Part shown: positions 53,201-63,949 of the stretch, piece after piece
How positions within the stretch are numbered: position 1 is the stretch's first letter
Layout of the letters: each line of letters opens with the position of its first letter
Assembly: GCF_964204645.1 (NCBI RefSeq)
Contig: NC_134033.1
Location: forward strand, 558,001 to 622,000
Origin: Tubulanus polymorphus
Lineage: Eukaryota; Nemertea; Palaeonemertea; Tubulaniformes; Tubulanidae
DNA length: 64,000 bases
Reading direction: 5' to 3'
Made by a program: the position numbers and the translations under genes
The notes under the pieces: model-generated
Databases searched by the model: none
What the model was told of the DNA's origin: nothing
Seen by the model: only the letters and a program-made list of their open reading frames with translations

Positions 53201-56200
53201 TCCCACAATGATAATAAAAAGTCCGAAAATGAAACTTCGAGATAGTAGTTTATTTCAACGTTTCGACTATATCCTAATAGTCATTTTCATTCCTGAAGAT
53301 GACTATTAGAATATAGTCGAAACGTTGAATAAACTACACTAGCTCAAGGAATACAGTATTCCTGAAGATGACTATTAGGATATAGTGGAAACGTTGAATA
53401 AACTACACTAGCTCAAGGAATACAGTATTCCTGAAGATGACTATTAGAATATAGTCGAAACGTTGAATAAACTACACTAGCTCAAGGAATACTGTATTCC
53501 TGAAGATGACTATTAGGATATAGTCGAAACGTTGAAATAAACTACTATCTCGAAGTTTCATTTTCGGACTTTTTATTATCATTGTGGGATTCTCTCCTCA
53601 TCGCGTCAACACGGATATAGTGTTCTACCAATCGTGAACTTCAATTAAGTTTTCCTAGTCATGAAAACCGAAATACAACTAATAGGTTAACTATTCGTGA
53701 TTAATACTTCGTTGTGTATTCTACGAATGAAGCAACGCCTTAATAACTGGCCCCGTTGCTGCTACTATCTCTAAACATTAAGTAAAGCCGGGCGTAGGTC
53801 GGCCTTGTGACAGCTTGCGACTCACTGCGACCGCCAGCAAAGACCCGCCGACCTACGCTACCTTGCGACGCTGGCGGCGGGTTGCGACTGCCACTGAACG
53901 CCAGTCGCAATGAGTCGCACATGTTCTACTTCCTGCGACGCGACGTGACCGTGACCTCTTGAGACTGGCAGCAACTAGTCTGAAACAGTTGCTGACAATC
54001 GCGTCGCAAGGCCGACCTACGCCTGGCTTAACAGTGAAAACGACTGGCTACATGACTACCGAGCCCAAAGAAATGTCTTTATAAACTACTTTAAGTTGTA
54101 AGGTTGTAACTATAGGCTATACCCGTGCACTTAATTACATATTCTCTCTGAAAATGTCATCATAAAGACCTGTTCGGTATCAAGTTTTCGTTTCAGGTTA
54201 ACCATCCAGCGGTCTATTTCGGCAGTCCTTGTTTCAGCCTGCTCAGTCAGTTCGATCTCTTTTTCTCGAGCGCCCGCTAGTTCCTCTTTCAGTTTGTAGA
54301 TATCGCGCTCGTGTTCGCTTTTCATGTCACTGCAGTATTTTTCCCATAGACGATTTGCCTTCTTTAACTATAGAATGCAGAGAGAAAGGACGGAGATATT
54401 TTAATTTGTTGGTTGAGTCCTGGACTCATATTCGCTATTTTCAATGCGTAATGACGTTGTCAAGTTAATTAACGTCGATAATATCAAACTACGTTATTTT
54501 TCAACGTGTAAACTTTCATATATAAGTTTTCTTGTATATTTTGACCGCAGACTCGTCCGAAACGCAGTTGTTTTCACAATCACCAGTGTCTCAATAAAGC
54601 GGCCATCTTGGATCACGCGAGATCTCACTGTGATCTCGCGGGACTTTGAAAACACCAAGATGAAATAGATTGTTCAAATTAATGAATTTTTTGTAGAAAA
54701 TACATTTAATTTGTAGATAGTGGGTTTTTAATTCGTTATCAATTCACCACTTTGAGTGTGGTTATCGTTCTACCAAGATGAAATTGCTCGAATAAGAACT
54801 AAACTGACTTCGGCCATATTCCGTTTCATTTTCTCCTTTTCTTCGTCGAATTTCCTCTTCAGTTCGTCGCCATCGTTTCCTAACAGCGTCGCCTTCATAA
54901 CGACCGGTTCTGACGGTTGATCACGTGCACGTGTCGAAGTCGCTGATTGGCTAGCGGCAGGGGTCGTCTGCTCTTTCTGAACTGGTTTTCTCTCCGTTGA
55001 CGTTGATTCGGAATTGACGGAATTCTCCGACGTCGCCGATGATCGTCTGTTGTTACCTTGCTCGGCGAGTTTGCGTTCGGAGACACCGAGACGAGCTTTC
55101 AACACGTCCATGTCATTCCTGCATTTAAAAACAGAATTAGTTAGAGACACTAAATCAGCTGAAAACGACCCGGTTACTCAGCCATGGCTAGGATTTAAAA
55201 ACAGTCTAAGACCATCTGAATTCAGGGCCGGATCCAGAGGTCAATTATGAATGAACTTGTCACATCCCAAAAGGGCACTTTCATATCCAAAAAGGCAATA
55301 TCACGCGCACCCCGCACTTAGAGATGAAGCAATTATCTTTGTTGCCAAGGAGGTGAAAGGACACAAAACACAAAAATTCCATGGACTTAGAGCAAGTCAC
55401 ACACGTCCCCAGGCCCTAGATCCGTCCCTGAAGTTCTACAGTCAATCAAGACACAACAATTTATCTTGGACTACAGTCAAAACTGCGCAACTGGCCGCAG
55501 GTGCCACTTCAGACTCGTGACAGTGCAGTAGACACAAGTATCCGCAAAATATAGATCTAGTATCCCCCTTCTTTCGTGTAGAATTTCTCAATTTTGCTCA
55601 TGATCAGAAAAAGAACTTAGAAATAAATGATCATAATATTGAACTGACTTCATGGAGTTGACCAGCGCTCTGAGCGACATATTCTCGTCGTGTAGTTTCA
55701 CATTCTCTTGCTACAAAATACAAGTTTATATCAATCAATACACGATGATGTCATAGGGGGATTTATGACGAGCAGACGATCGAATGCGCAAAAAAACCTA
55801 CAGTGTTTTTGTATGCTCTGGACTCGAGGATGAGTACGGCTTTATGAAGGTTGGAAAGGGATGGAGAGAACGGATTCTGAGTCTGACCGAGCGCGTTAGC
55901 TAGAGACATCGATAAATCCTGTACCTGCGCCGAAACGGGCGTCTCGCCTTCCGGAGCTGGAGTCACCGGAGCTGTCGGAGCCACCCGCTGAATGGAGAAA
56001 GAAGCGAATTAGACCGTGAATAGATTACAGTAGAATGTGTTGCCTCGGATCAAACGTTGGACTAGACGCCAGACGACAGTACAGACGCCAGACGACAGTA
56101 CAGACGCCAGACGACAGTACAGACGATTCGTCATCTTCACATGAATTGAAACATTTGAATGGTGTTTAAGCCATACGTGTCACGTGATTAATCTGAAGCG

Positions 56201-57897
56201 ATCGGCGCTCCTATCGATCAGACTCTTGGGCACGTGATAACCAGAGGCGGTGGTATTTTGGGACATCTAGAGGCTCTGTCGTTATCTAGTGGTAACCGTT
56301 GGTACGAACGTAGTTTAGTGTTGTTACTCATACTTACCACGAGTGTTGGTGACACGTGACACTGCGGCGGTTGATAGTGAATCGATTCAGCCAATGGAGT
56401 GTGAGAAGGATTAGTTTTTGCGTGAACTGTTGTATCCTCGGGAATTTCCTCCCAATCTTCCCCTTCGGAAAACGCGTGCTTAGCCACGCCGCTGTCCGAA
56501 ACCGCATTTCCCGCCAAATCGTGTTTCGAAATCGGTCTACGGCCGACGCTAGAGGGCGTTTTACCATATACGTTGCCAGGTGGAGCTACTGTCGAATTGG
56601 TAGATTTTGTAGGAGAGTTGTCAGTTTTGTCGGGTTTCTGTAAATGTACATTATAACATCGTGAATCGACTAATTCATTTATTTCAAACAAAGTCGAATT
56701 ACATATTTGAATATATTATGCTAATAAGAATAACCTGTTCAGTGACGTCAGTGGTTTTCGTATTTCCAGGTGATGCAACACTAACAAAATTGTAGATGTC
56801 GCTTTTGGAGGGTTCCTAAAATCGATAAAAGTCGCATTCACATGAGAAATATGGGATCCAAGTCTGTAGTTCATCACGAGTAACGATCGCTCTCATTAGC
56901 GGTCTTATGAACTAATTTGCATATTTACCAGTACGCATGCGTCGATGTCTTCAATCGTGCAAAACATGGCGTCGATCGCTTCCTGTTGTCGCGGCGATAG
57001 CAGATCATCGGAATTATTCTACGAAATGTTGACAATGAACATTCAGTTTACAGATTTATATGTCGCTGCAGGTCAATCTGGTTATATTTCGTAATAATAA
57101 CGGTTATCGTTATCGAACTTTGAAAATGCGAACGTTATCGCAAACTTTTAATGTTTACCCTCCAATAATAATAGGCCTACGCGTATAACTAGGTCCAGTG
57201 AAATTAAATCGCTCCAATTGCTCTTTCAAGATAAGATTTTTTCTTCATAACAATAAGTCAATCTTTCATAACAATTGATAACAGTACAAAAACTTTTCCG
57301 TCGAATTCTAATAGAAATCTAGCATGGATTCAAATACGTCCCAGAAAAGAAAACATATTGTATACGCCCCCTGGCGGTTCTACGTAACAGTACACACTAA
57401 ATATATCAGAAATTTCGAAGTTATGACCAGTGGCCTCTGATTACCACGAAGCAGTCGTTGCCGAAATAATAGAGACTGATAATAATTCATTCATAGAACT
57501 TTTTTCAAAGGACGCAATTCTTACGGTGACATCTTGGAGCATTCCCTCCAGATCTTGGCCGCTGGAGGATTTGATCGTCTCCAGTTCCCGTTTGGTGGTC
57601 GCCAGTTCCGCTTTCGCCGTCAGAAGTATATCACCTGTGCACAGTATTTACAGGTCCTCTTTAGGTTTAGGTTTAGACTTAGTTTTAATGAGTTATATGT
57701 AAATCAGTTCGGATATTCTACCGCGGTTAGTTTTATATGAAATGCTACTCACCGAGATTTTCCAAGCCACATATTTTACTTTTCAACGAAATATTCTCGG
57801 CTTTCACCCGAGCAACTTCCGATTGCAATTCCTTCATGCGGAGCTTCATCGAGTCGTCGCTCGGGCAACTGGGAGCCATTGTTTGGCGATGACTCAT
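50230..57897 (-). CDS. UBAN-motif coiled-coil adaptor (TNIP/ABIN-like; NEMO/optineurin relative)
   Basis: Seventeen phase-consistent exons were assembled: 57753-57897, 57525-57634, 56929-57018, 56735-56815, 56338-56637, 55802-55987, 55649-55710, 54809-55118, 54170-54367, 52979-53125, 52430-52585, 52233-52358, 51469-51612, 51098-51172, 50644-50710, 50527-50564 and 50230-50406, about 803 residues. Most of it is heptad-type coiled coil. Residues about 598-613, IYKEDFDKERRDRERL, match the UBAN ubiquitin-binding motif DFxxERxxRExL of NEMO, optineurin and TNIP. No C-terminal zinc finger is seen (the tail is RAAPPRVPPNIRS...GFGPY), which favours TNIP/ABIN. Such proteins bind linear or K63 ubiquitin and tune NF-kB signalling. 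An in-frame ATG at 57879 is an alternative start. Exon 11 may begin at 52726. Several donors are non-canonical at +3, so some borders are uncertain. Confidence 0.78.
51201..51334. mobile_element. Family A MITE, short complete copy
   Basis: CTGGGGCCGGTTGCATAGTC and GTGCAACTGGCCCCAG are complete inverted ends. Inside are two CTTAAGACCAGTCT half-units separated by TTCTATAGCCAATCTAACAA. It is a useful reference for the unexpanded form, in an intron of the UBAN gene. Confidence 0.88.
51721..51896. mobile_element. Inverted-repeat element carrying a hammerhead-like core (P3)
   Basis: The left part AACCCACTATCTACAGATTA...AAGAATTTAAAAAC and the right part GTTTTTAAATTCTTTTGATC...TAGATAGTGGGT form inverted repeats of over 40 bases. 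Relatives with CCACTATCTAC or ATAGTGGGTTTT ends are at about 54706-54778 and 59176-59310. Confidence 0.75.
51809..51842 (-). ncRNA. Hammerhead-ribozyme-like core
   Basis: The minus strand reads CTGACGA, T, GATCTC-TAGGGT-GAGATC, GAAAC, GTC. Flanking ACAC (5') and GTGT (3') pair as helix I directly against the core. All invariant hammerhead core bases are present. The extra T before helix II is the same as in the other loci. Confidence 0.6.
53293..53326 (+). ncRNA. Hammerhead-like unit 1 of 4
   Basis: The unit is CTGAAGA, T, GACTAT-TAGAAT-ATAGTC, GAAAC, GTT. Helix I is ATTC/GAAT (4 pairs). Confidence 0.6.
53362..53395 (+). ncRNA. Hammerhead-like unit 2 of 4 (helix II base changed)
   Basis: The same core, with helix I TATTC/GAATA, but the last base of helix II is G instead of C at 53387 (ATAGTG-GAAA), which opens the pair next to the core. 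It is probably the weakest unit. Confidence 0.5.
53431..53464 (+). ncRNA. Hammerhead-like unit 3 of 4
   Basis: CTGAAGA, T, GACTAT-TAGAAT-ATAGTC, GAAAC, GTT with helix I TATTC/GAATA (5 pairs). All core bases are intact. Confidence 0.62.
53500..53533 (+). ncRNA. Hammerhead-like unit 4 of 4
   Basis: CTGAAGA, T, GACTAT-TAGGAT-ATAGTC, GAAAC, GTT. Helix I is ATTC/GAA(A)T, slightly weakened by GAAATAA after the cleavage site. The right inverted arm begins here. Confidence 0.55.
53783..54030. mobile_element. GC-rich MITE (GGCGTAGGTCGGCCTTG ends)
   Basis: AAGCCGGGCGTAGGTCGGCC at the left and GGCCGACCTACGCCTGGCTT at the right are near-perfect inverted ends. The interior is rich in GCGAC/GTCGC words in both orientations. 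It is in an intron of the UBAN gene. Confidence 0.75.
54706..54778 (-). mobile_element. Fragment of a P3-type element
   Basis: Minus-strand GAACGATAACCACACT and AACCCACTATCTAC match the outer part of the element at 51677-51896. No hammerhead core remains. Confidence 0.5.
55166..55501. mobile_element. Family A element split by a CAGGG MITE
   Basis: The family A left end (GACCCGGTTACTCAGCCATGG) and right end (ACTGCGCAACTGGCC) flank a CAGGG-ended MITE at 55223-55430 (CAGGGCCGGATCCAG ... CTAGATCCGTCCCTG). The 47-bp-type unit is interrupted between CTAAGACCATCTGAATT and AGTTCTACAGTCAATC. Confidence 0.75.
56057..56113. repeat. 19-bp tandem repeat, three copies
   Basis: GACGCCAGACGACAGTACA is repeated three times exactly in the intron between exons 5 and 6 of the UBAN gene. 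Confidence 0.85.
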
Positions 57898-57945
57898 CGT
57901 TTTCACAAATCAATACTGAAATCAATAGAATCGATTTCCACACTT

Positions 57946-58200
57946 TAAGTGTGGGTTTAATTTGACTCATAATCCAGTTCCACAGTTGTGTGGGTTTAAT
58001 TTGACTCATAATCCAGTTCCACAGTTGTGTGGGTTTAATTTGACTCTGAACCCAGTTCCACAGTTGTGTTAGTTTTATTTGACTCTCAACCCAGTTCTAC
58101 AGTTGTGTGGGTTTTATTTGACTCCCAACCCAGTACCACAGTTGTGTGGGCACAATTTGACTCTGAAGCAAGTTCCACAGTTGTGTGGGTTTAATTTGAT
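57946..58200. repeat. 39-bp family C minisatellite upstream of the UBAN gene
   Basis: About six units of GTGTGGGTTTAATTTGACTC plus ATAATCCAGTTCCACAGTT start within 60 bases of the first ATG, so the array lies in the 5' UTR or promoter. Confidence 0.85.
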
Positions 58201-58204
58201 TTTA

Positions 58205-61115
58205 TGAAAATCTAAGCCTTTATTTTTGGTTCATATAAAACAAAATCGATCATCATTTTATAAAGAGTCCACGAGCTAATTCCGGAAGTGAAACTGTTGA
58301 AAACGTGATGAATAGAAGTTCCGGTTCTCGGAATATTATGGGATTTTACAACCGCACAGAAAAAAAACCCCGGAATTTTAACTGCAATAACTTTCTAAAA
58401 ACGACAGTTTAATCAGATTCATACCGTATAGTGACATTATATACACATTCCTAAGCCTCATACATACAGTGTACAGTATGATGACTTGCATGAATTCAAA
58501 CAAACACGTGTTAGGATTTATTTCTCAATCCTTCTTCCTGATTGGTCACGTTTAACAATAACTACGAGCTTTTCATTTCAAATTACCGTAACGACATCAC
58601 CAGCTATCGACAACAAAAGATGAAATACTCGAAAACTATTAGAATTGAAATTTAGAATTGAAAAGTCACATACAGAATAAAAAATCAGAAGAGACGGATG
58701 CGCCGTCGAAATTTTGTTGTTTTAAATTTTGAATTTTAACTTTTGGTTTAAAAACCCTATAATTTGTATTGATTTTAATTCTGTATTACCTTTTAATAAT
58801 TCTCCACGTGGCCTTTAAGGGGCATATAGTAATCATACCAGTCGGAGAGGAGTGAATAAAAGTACTTTTATGACGGATTAATTCATGGTTTTCACGAGAC
58901 TCTCTCCTGATTGCATATTTACACGTATACAACATTTTTAGGCGCATAGTCACATTATTACCACATTAAATCACATGACTAAGTGTAAAAAGCCCCAATG
59001 TATTCGACCGGTTTTTATTTGTAGCGATAATAGACTTTGAGTTTTAGCTTTTCATCATTCGTTATCCTATCGGGGGGTATTCCAACTATGTATTACTACA
59101 ATATTACTCATATCGAATGTCATAAGCTAATGCAATCTAATCAGATAATAGTCGTCTAAATATAATGAGTCGCTGGTACGATAACCACACTCAAACGTGG
59201 TGAACAGATGATCACATCGTGTTCTTATATTTTAGATTGTTTCAATTAATAAATTCTCGATTTTAGATTTCTTTCAATTTGATAATAGTGGGTTTTATCG
59301 TATCATAATTAGACGCTGCGGTCATGACAAACGATGACGTTAGATGGCGCATGTGTGAAGATGTGACTGATCGATTATCACACGTACACGGTGCTGCTGG
59401 CCCGACTCCAGTTAGTACACGCAATTTCTAAGCAGAACAACGACATTGAAATCATTCGAATAAAATCTTACGCATTGATAACCTAAATTTTAGAAAATAA
59501 TTCAGAATTATATAAGCTCAAGAGTGAGATTGAAAAGAAGGCTGGTAGCCGTGACACCCTCCGGACACCGGTCCAGTCCCAGTATAATCGTGACGGACCC
59601 CATATCATCCTTACCCTTAAAATAGACATTTCGGTTTCATCAGAGTCGTATTTTTCGTCCGTAACGCAGAAATTCGTGACGTTCAGTTTATCGCAAGTGG
59701 AACAAAATGGTCTCTTTTAGTGCAGCTGTGTGTTATATTTGAGTCTACGACGTATTTATATAGTGCTGGGAATCCCCGCGTGGAAATCGTCGATATAAGT
59801 AGCTCGCTGTGTGTACGCGTACAAGCTGAGTGTGTAGTGAATCATAGCCATGTTTACCACGTAGCACTAGTGTAGTGTTTATCGTGTATTCGTAGAGAAA
59901 ATAAAGCGTTGATCACCGTGCCTAGCACCGCTTGGGGTGGCTGCAATCGCGTCCCTACATTTCCGCTGTGTGGGTTTAATTCGACTCTGAACCCATTTCA
60001 CTTGTGTGGGTTTGATTTTAATAAGTCGAAATTCAAGATAAGTCGTTATTATTATGTCGAATTTCGACATAAGAAGTCGAATTTCGACTAAATAAGTCGA
60101 AATTATGAAAAAAATTTTCTCGTATGTCACCTAGGGGCTTCCGTATCCCTATGAGTCACAAGTACATGGTAGAACATCTTCACCCGTCAAGGGATTCGAA
60201 CCCACTACGCTAAAGCTGGTGGAAGCGAGTTCGGGAGTGATACCTGACCCCTGGCAAGCGAGGATGATGGTAGAACAGTTCCTGATAATGATGTCACTGT
60301 GGGAAAGCCCTTCTAGATGGACTTCCAGGTGACGCTCTTCTGAAGGGCTTTCCCATCCAGTGGTGTCAGGAAACAAGCATCGATTAGTAGAACATTTTCA
60401 AGCGACTTGGAGCTGATGGACGGTACTTGCCTTATCAATTCCAATACCTATTTCCCTCCTAATGACAAAATATCAGTGGTGTATATCCATTGGTTACAAG
60501 TTGTACCAACAATTAGCTAACAGAAAGTTAGTCTCAGAACCATTCTATTAAGGATCAAAACAGTTGATCCTAAAAATGAAACCAAATCAAAAGATAATAT
60601 GAATATTTATGATTCAGTATATCATTTATTGCAGACACTAGAGTTTCTATTTCTATTTCTAATTCAATTTACCAAGTGTAAGTCGACACATGACTGACGT
60701 CATCTCTATTTTTGAGACCCAATTTATATTTCTAATTCAATTTACTAAAATGTAAGTCGTCATCTGGATCAGTCATGAACATCATTTACAAAATTCACCA
60801 GTAGTGGGTAGTGGGAATTTAAGTCACAATTTCCACAGTTCAGAATAGCCTGATTTTAGACATTCAAAACTCTGATATTCTGGATCCTGTTTCACGCAGT
60901 TGTGACTTAAATTTGAATCCGACTTGGAATTATTTATTTTGAGATGAATCGGAGTCAAATCTTAACAAACGTCATGGAACTGTGTGTATCTATTGTCCAG
61001 GATTGATATATCGACAGTGGAAGAAGGAGTGTTTGGAGATAGCTACATTTTTTTTATAGATAAAATTCGGAAAATAAACGTTGAATTAAATGTTACTAAA
61101 ACCGAAACCAGCGAT
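58205..61115. other. Intergenic between the UBAN and VWD genes
   Basis: It contains a P3-type element near 59176-59310 (ACGATAACCACACTCAAACG ... ATAGTGGGTTTTATCGTATC). At about 59990-60110 there is a run of AAGTCGAATTTCGAC-type palindromic units. At 60140-60380 (-) lies a tRNA-derived SINE-like unit with B-box GGGTTCGAATCCC, followed by the hairpin GGGAAAGCCCTTC...GAAGGGCTTTCCC. A weak family C copy is near 60880-60990. No gene was found. Confidence 0.5.
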
Positions 61116-61119
61116 TGAT

Positions 61120-63666
61120 TTATGAAGATGGCGTAGTTTCTGGTTGGAATACGGCTCGGTCGTTTGTTTTATCACCGTCGCAATCTCCGCAGAGTCCGGC
61201 CATTCGTCCGCCGAATTCCTTACGTCCGACCGATACCACTATCGAGGCGTGTCCGTAAATTACGTTTATCTTACACGTTGGGTTAGCTACCCGGATGTAG
61301 CCGTGTCCGTCTTCGGATGTGTGTTTGAAAGCGCTGATATCGAGGCTAGCTTTAATCTCAGGGGGCACAACCAGTGACGATTTTCCCTTTATTGAGAAAA
61401 ATACAGAAAAAGCTGTTTTTATGATGCCACTTTTGGGACCAGTAAGAAAAAATCAACAAAATACATAAGAATTTGTTTTTAAAATGCCACTATTGGAAAC
61501 AATGAGAAAAAAAAATCAACAAAATACAGAAGGAGTTGTTTTTATAATGCCGCCACTATTGGGACCGATGAAAAATATGAGGAATTTTACAGAGTTATAA
61601 AGAATGGTATTTTTCACTTTGTATTTGCATCAGATTGAGCTAATTTTTTTTTTCTGAAAAATGTCAGGTGCATTTAATAAACGTATTGCAGCGGCGTTAT
61701 AACAGACTTTAACAATCGATGAAATTAATTTGATAAAAATCTCTATCAAAAATACAATAGATACGTGATTACCTGATTATTCTTTATGCTGATTGGCTGT
61801 TTGAATTTCTTGAACGTGATAATCGCTTCTGTTACGTAGGGTATCTTTTTGTCTTTGATCATCCCGGATTTGATAGCGATTCTAAATGCGCATGGGTCAG
61901 AGGAACCTTTTCCATTGGTATTTACCAGTAAATAGTTTCCCGTCTCCGATAGAGTGTAGTATTTCTTGTCGAAGGTGTACAAATGCGGGTCCCCGAAAGC
62001 GATACAATTACATTCTGAAAAAAATAGGGCAATGATTAATTTGGCCTTTAAAAAATAAAAAAATGTTTCGTTTGAGGCCCAGACTTGGACTCAATGTTAG
62101 TGTTTTTATAGAGCATATAGGCATATAGATTGTGAAATGAAATTTTTAAGTAATTTCAAACCTCTTGAGAAAAATTGAACGAATAGTTTGACGAATAGAA
62201 TTGATAATCTAAAAATGACGATTAAGCACATTGAAAAGATAAATTGATAATTTGAGAATTGCAACTGATAATTTGAGACTTAACATAGAATCCTCGGGAA
62301 AGAAAATGAGATATTATCAGAAATTCTAGAAACAAAAATAAAATGTAATTTTCACCGTATTTGTCGAATTCTTCGCCTCCGAGGAACTTCTTAACGGATG
62401 GATATTTCTTCTCCAGTTTACTCACTCGATCCGGCCCGAGTTCTTTTTTCACTTTTTCTATCGTTTTCTTTTCCAATTCGACGACCGCTTTACCCGGAAG
62501 ACCTGTCAATTTCTTGAACATCTCTGAAAAAATAATACTGATGAAATTTCGAATAGCCGAAACCTGCCCTGGAAATTGGCCACATCCTGGTCGGAGTTCA
62601 AATGCGTGCAATAACACAAGATGTCAGCGCGATACGGTTCAACCAAAATTCACTGATGATACCAGCAACTGTAAAATCATTCTAAATAATCCTAAGCCGC
62701 CGCTGTTACAAACAAATTATCGATTAAAATCAGTTTTCGTTTCAGAGTCGCGTTAAAACCAACATTTCTAAAGTGCAGTTAAAACGAAAAACTTGTTTTT
62801 AATGCAGCGTTGAAAGGAAAAGTGAAACATGTTTTTTTTTATTGTGTAGTTTGAATATCATATATATTTTTTTACGTTGCCCGAATTAGCCACCATGAAA
62901 TAAGTGTTACGTAGTCCGCGTTAAGCTGGATGGTGGCTGAGCGGAAGGTGGATATCGGGTTTTTTATTTTTCGGGAGGATTTTCACACAAAACCTCGAAA
63001 GGACTGCAGAAAAAAAAATAGAAAATGTGCGAAAATTGTGACGAGTTTGATTCAAATGGTGGAAGAAATTTTTTTTTTTTAGTTGAAAAGTTGTGATTGA
63101 AAAATTAATTTGAAAATCAAGGCTGACAGATCCAAAATATTTTGAGAGAGGAGGGCGAGGGAGCCGGTATTTACCGAGAAGGCTGTTAGTCGATTCCCCT
63201 GTTGACGAGCCTTTGCCATCGGCAAGATTTCCGTAATCTTTGATGACGATTTTAGTTTTATCTTCCAAACTTGATTTGACTTCCCTGGAAACAAATTCAA
63301 AATGAAGAAACACGAAAAAAAACGTAACGGTCGTATGGGTCCGGTTTCACAAAAAAGTTTAACAACTAAATTTCTTTTTTTTTCTGTTTAGTTGCTACTA
63401 ATGTATAACCATGGTTACTTCGTTTCGATTCTCAATGAGGAAACAGATGAAACTACATTCTATGAAACAGGACGCTGTTTTGAGATGCTGCTGAATCGTT
63501 TGGGAATTTTTTTTTTTGGAACATACCTAACAAGTTGAAGTTCGGTGTTGTTGAATATGATAGAACCGTTCACTCCTGTTTGCTGTATCGTTTCCACACC
63601 TTCTGTCTCAATCACCGCACCGAAAACCAGCAAAACAGCAAAAACCGCCGACCAAGAATACATCAT
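61120..63666 (-). CDS. Secreted protein with one von Willebrand factor D domain, five exons
   Basis: Exons 63527-63666, 63175-63284, 62356-62523, 61773-62014 and 61120-61386 join in phase to 308 residues. The N-terminus MMYSWSAVFAVLLVFGAVI is a signal peptide, and NGSIIFNNT holds two N-glycosylation sequons. The middle is a Lys/Glu-rich helical segment (VVELEKKTIEKVKKELGPDR). From ECNCIAFGDPHLYTFDKKYY to GLCGDCDGDKTND is a VWD domain: GDPHLYTFD is its start motif and GLCGDCDGD its C-terminal Ca-binding-type motif. The protein ends soon after (PETTPSS), so there is a single D domain without the usual C8/TIL partners. VWD proteins are often mucus, yolk or matrix components; the role here is unknown. 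The exon 5 acceptor (aataaag) is weak in pyrimidines. Confidence 0.85.
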
Positions 63667-63718
63667 TCAATCGCTCTATTCGAGTCCTGTAAATATTTAC
63701 TACATCATTTCACATTGA

Positions 63719-63949
63719 TAAGCCTAAGAAACATGGCACCTTGTTTCTCCACTCTAATGAGCTTAGAAATTGACCCACCATGTCGCCTATCTACCCTGTA
63801 CATTACTTATTTTTTTTAAAATCGTGATCAATTTTACCATAACAGACCCGGCCGCTATAGAAATGAACCGATTACGAATTGTGTCATATTTTACAAAAAT
63901 GACCCGTCCCTCTGCGGAGAAACAATGTATCATTTTTGTTTAGCCTTAG
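63719..63949. mobile_element. MITE family J, copy 3 (reverse)
   Basis: It begins ACATGGCACCTTGTTTCTCC and ends GGAGAAACAATGTATCAT with CTAAG/CTTAG-like outer flanks. In reverse the interior reads GCCGGGTCTGTTATGG, TTGATCACGATTTT and GTAATGTACAGGGTAGATAG, as in copy 2. It lies just upstream of the VWD gene. Confidence 0.8.

Larger units (their letters stand above)
53191..53599. mobile_element. Inverted-repeat element with a tandem hammerhead array (P2)
   Basis: GAGGAGAGAATCCCACAATG at the left and CATTGTGGGATTCTCTCCTC at the right are perfect inverted ends. The inversion continues through AAAAGTCCGAAAATGAAACT and GAGATAGTAGTTTATTTC. Between them lie four direct 69-bp units. An inverted fifth copy next to the left arm (53256-53290) has lost the CTGA core. 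Confidence 0.85.
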
